Of a DNA stretch of 7,199 nt, positions 5,882 through 7,199 are shown piece by piece. Position 1 is the stretch's first letter, and each line of letters begins with the position of its first letter. The notes under the pieces were generated by a model that saw only the letters and a program-made list of their open reading frames with translations, was not told the DNA's origin and ran no database searches. The DNA is taken from positions 1-7,199 of the forward strand of contig CAZSGN010000144.1 of NCBI GenBank assembly GCA_964606415.1, written 5' to 3'. A program made the translations under genes and the position numbers. This DNA comes from CAZSGN01 sp964606415. Its GTDB lineage: Bacteria > Bacteroidota > Bacteroidia > Bacteroidales > JBBRXJ01.

Positions 5882-7075
5882 TTAATCACCTGTCATTACC
5901 AGCATCGGTTGAAACTCCATACTTTTATATTTAGGGCGAAGTCTTTCTACACTATAATGCCTTCTAACATCTACGCGTTTTTTATCATGGACAATAACAT
6001 CCAGTGGCGCATTGCCATAACGCCCATTTTTCAAAACAGTAAGCCTGCCAGAAACACCTTTCATAATTAATTCCAAAGCCATATTACCATAAGCCATCGG
6101 CACAATCGAATCCATAGTATCCGGATCGCCGCCCCTGACAAGATATCCAAGGCGCTGACTGATGACATTAACTCTTTTACCATTATCAAACCTGGGTGCA
6201 TATTCTTTAATTTTTTCAGCCACATCATCGCCAATACCACCAAGTTTTGGATTGCCGAACCCATCTGTCTCTTTATCTGCAATAGCTACCTCATCTCTGC
6301 CCTTGTAAGTTGCTCCTTCTGATACAAGAACAACAGAATACCGGCTGGGATTATGAATCCGATCCTGGATCAATAACTCCGTTAAATGCTCAATATCAAA
6401 TTGATATTCTGGAATAACACAACGGTTTGCTGCACCAGTTAAAGTAGGCAGCATCGCAGTAAAGCCAGAATAACGGCCAAACACCTCCAAAACCATAAAC
6501 CGCTCATGAGATCCGGCAGAAGTTCTAATTAGATTAGCCATGCTGATGGTTCTGGTCACACAGGTACTAAATCCAATACAATAATCAGTACCAAATACAT
6601 CATTATCCATAGTTTTCGGAATACCTAACACATTAACACCTTTGCCATAAATATCCAGGGCATATTTAAGTGCATCATTCCCGCCAATAGGTATAAGATA
6701 ATCAATAGATAAAAATTCAATATTCTTCAGCACCTCATCCGTTAAATCATTATATTCTTGATTATACTGATCTTTTAAATGCTCAGGTACATCTTCTTTT
6801 TTAACATTGGCAGGATTCACTCTTGAAGTGTGTAAAAAAGTCCCCCCGGTACGAGCTAACTTATTTACTTCATTAGCTTCAAGAAAATGGTAATTATCAG
6901 AATTATCAGCCTCCTTATCCCGAATCAGCTCCATCAATCCAGCCCACCCACGTCTGATACCAATAACCTGATACCCTTCACTGATCGCCCTTATCGTCAC
7001 CGCACGAATAGCAGGATTAAGGCCGGGTACATCTCCCCCCACTGTCAAAATAGCAACGGTTCCGCGATTAGCCAT
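5882..7075 (-). CDS. Phosphofructokinase-family protein, probably pyrophosphate-dependent
   Basis: This is a 397-residue cytoplasmic enzyme of the PfkA superfamily, expected to phosphorylate fructose 6-phosphate in glycolysis. Visible motifs: GGDVPGLNPAIRA (13-25) at the phosphoryl-donor site, PIGGNDALKYA (129-139), GIPKTMDNDVFGTDYCIGF (151-169) with catalytic Asp157 and Asp159, EVFGRYSG (197-204), IPE (221-223), VSEGA with Glu253, and LGYLVRGGDP (309-318). Asp134 and Lys154 sit where E. coli PfkA has Gly104 and Gly124. Known from the family, Asp and Lys there block ATP and mark pyrophosphate-dependent enzymes. Its length also fits that group better than the 320-residue ATP enzyme. Two oddities are Asn133, where an Asp that helps bind metal-nucleotide is usual, and FGR in place of the MGR sugar-binding motif. 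The ATG at 7075 lies 4 nt after the purA stop, so the two are surely co-transcribed. An ATP-using or other sugar-phosphate kinase role is less likely but not excluded. Confidence 0.93.
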   Translation of the reverse strand: MANRGTVAILTVGGDVPGLNPAIRAVTIRAISEGYQVIGIRRGWAGLMELIRDKEADNSDNYHFLEANEVNKLARTGGTFLHTSRVNPANVKKEDVPEHLKDQYNQEYNDLTDEVLKNIEFLSIDYLIPIGGNDALKYALDIYGKGVNVLGIPKTMDNDVFGTDYCIGFSTCVTRTISMANLIRTSAGSHERFMVLEVFGRYSGFTAMLPTLTGAANRCVIPEYQFDIEHLTELLIQDRIHNPSRYSVVLVSEGATYKGRDEVAIADKETDGFGNPKLGGIGDDVAEKIKEYAPRFDNGKRVNVISQRLGYLVRGGDPDTMDSIVPMAYGNMALELIMKGVSGRLTVLKNGRYGNAPLDVIVHDKKRVDVRRHYSVERLRPKYKSMEFQPMLVMTGD

Positions 7076-7079
7076 AAGA

Positions 7080-7199
7080 TTATTTATTAAAAATGGTTTG
7101 ATTTCGATCCGGATCTACAGATATAATCCGAATAGGCATCCCGGTCTCTGTCTCGATCCATTTAATATAATTTTTCAAATTATCCGGTAAAGTAATATT
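7080..7199 (-). CDS. purA: Adenylosuccinate synthetase, C-terminal end (5' partial)
   Basis: The last 39 codons of a gene entering from the right edge read NITLPDNLKNYIKWIE, then TGMPIRIISVDPDRNQTIF. This matches the C-terminus of PurA: LPxxLxxYIxxIE, the TGxPIxIIS strand, and the xPDRxxTI ending that forms part of the nucleotide-binding base. PurA makes adenylosuccinate from IMP, aspartate and GTP in AMP synthesis. The residue before PDR is Asp, where Gly is the rule as far as I recall (SVGPDR or STGPDR). The stop lies only 4 nt before the phosphofructokinase start, so both share a transcript. Only about a tenth of the usual 420-430 residues is visible, so activity cannot be judged. Confidence 0.88.
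   Translation of the reverse strand, partial: NITLPDNLKNYIKWIETETGMPIRIISVDPDRNQTIFNK

Noticed and set aside
6887..7090. 67-codon plus-strand open frame opposite the phosphofructokinase start
   Set aside because: It is antisense to the well-supported donor-site region of the phosphofructokinase and the purA tail, and its low-complexity translation has no recognisable motif.

Overview
The window looks like a chromosomal segment of a Bacteroidota bacterium, most likely a member of Bacteroidales or a close relative. It is AT-rich and its starts are preceded by A/T-rich leaders without clear Shine-Dalgarno sequences. It encodes a PKD-repeat protein with a type B type IX secretion (T9SS) sorting domain, next to a PorP/SprF-family outer-membrane protein. 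That pairing is characteristic of the phylum. The order-level guess rests on the style of the C-terminal sorting domain and is weaker.

Left half, plus strand (2-4445): a giant secreted PKD-array protein, open through the left edge of the window, is followed after 7 nt by a PorP/SprF gene. By analogy with SprB/SprF of gliding flavobacteria, the first would be the exported surface protein and the second its dedicated partner at the T9SS. The visible cargo has one partial and eleven complete PKD-like units of about 83-98 residues. Units 1-8 form a cysteine-paired variant with a conserved acidic Asp-Thr/Ser signature. The last units are closer to canonical PKD or degenerate.

Middle (4446-5105): about 660 bp with no intact gene. 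It holds a decayed 3' end of a second porP-like gene, two copies of a 62-67 nt non-coding repeat (one behind the live porP, one behind the relic), a 10-bp hairpin, a roughly 184-bp imperfect inverted repeat, and a strong terminator hairpin between the convergent gene sets. The non-coding repeat is better conserved than the adjoining coding relic, which is the most unexpected signal in the window.

Right half, minus strand (7199 down to 5106): the C-terminal end of purA (adenylosuccinate synthetase), a phosphofructokinase-family gene starting 4 nt after purA stops, then after 86 nt an FKBP-type peptidyl-prolyl isomerase lipoprotein. The phosphofructokinase carries Asp and Lys at the two positions diagnostic of pyrophosphate-dependent enzymes, plus two unusual active-site substitutions. 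This is a housekeeping cluster, probably co-transcribed at least for purA-pfk, and it ends at the terminator at 4997-5054.

No tRNA, rRNA, CRISPR array, intact transposase or phage gene was seen. I did not find a clearly new multi-gene system. The noteworthy items are the variant PKD array, the porP relic with its repeats, and the atypical phosphofructokinase.
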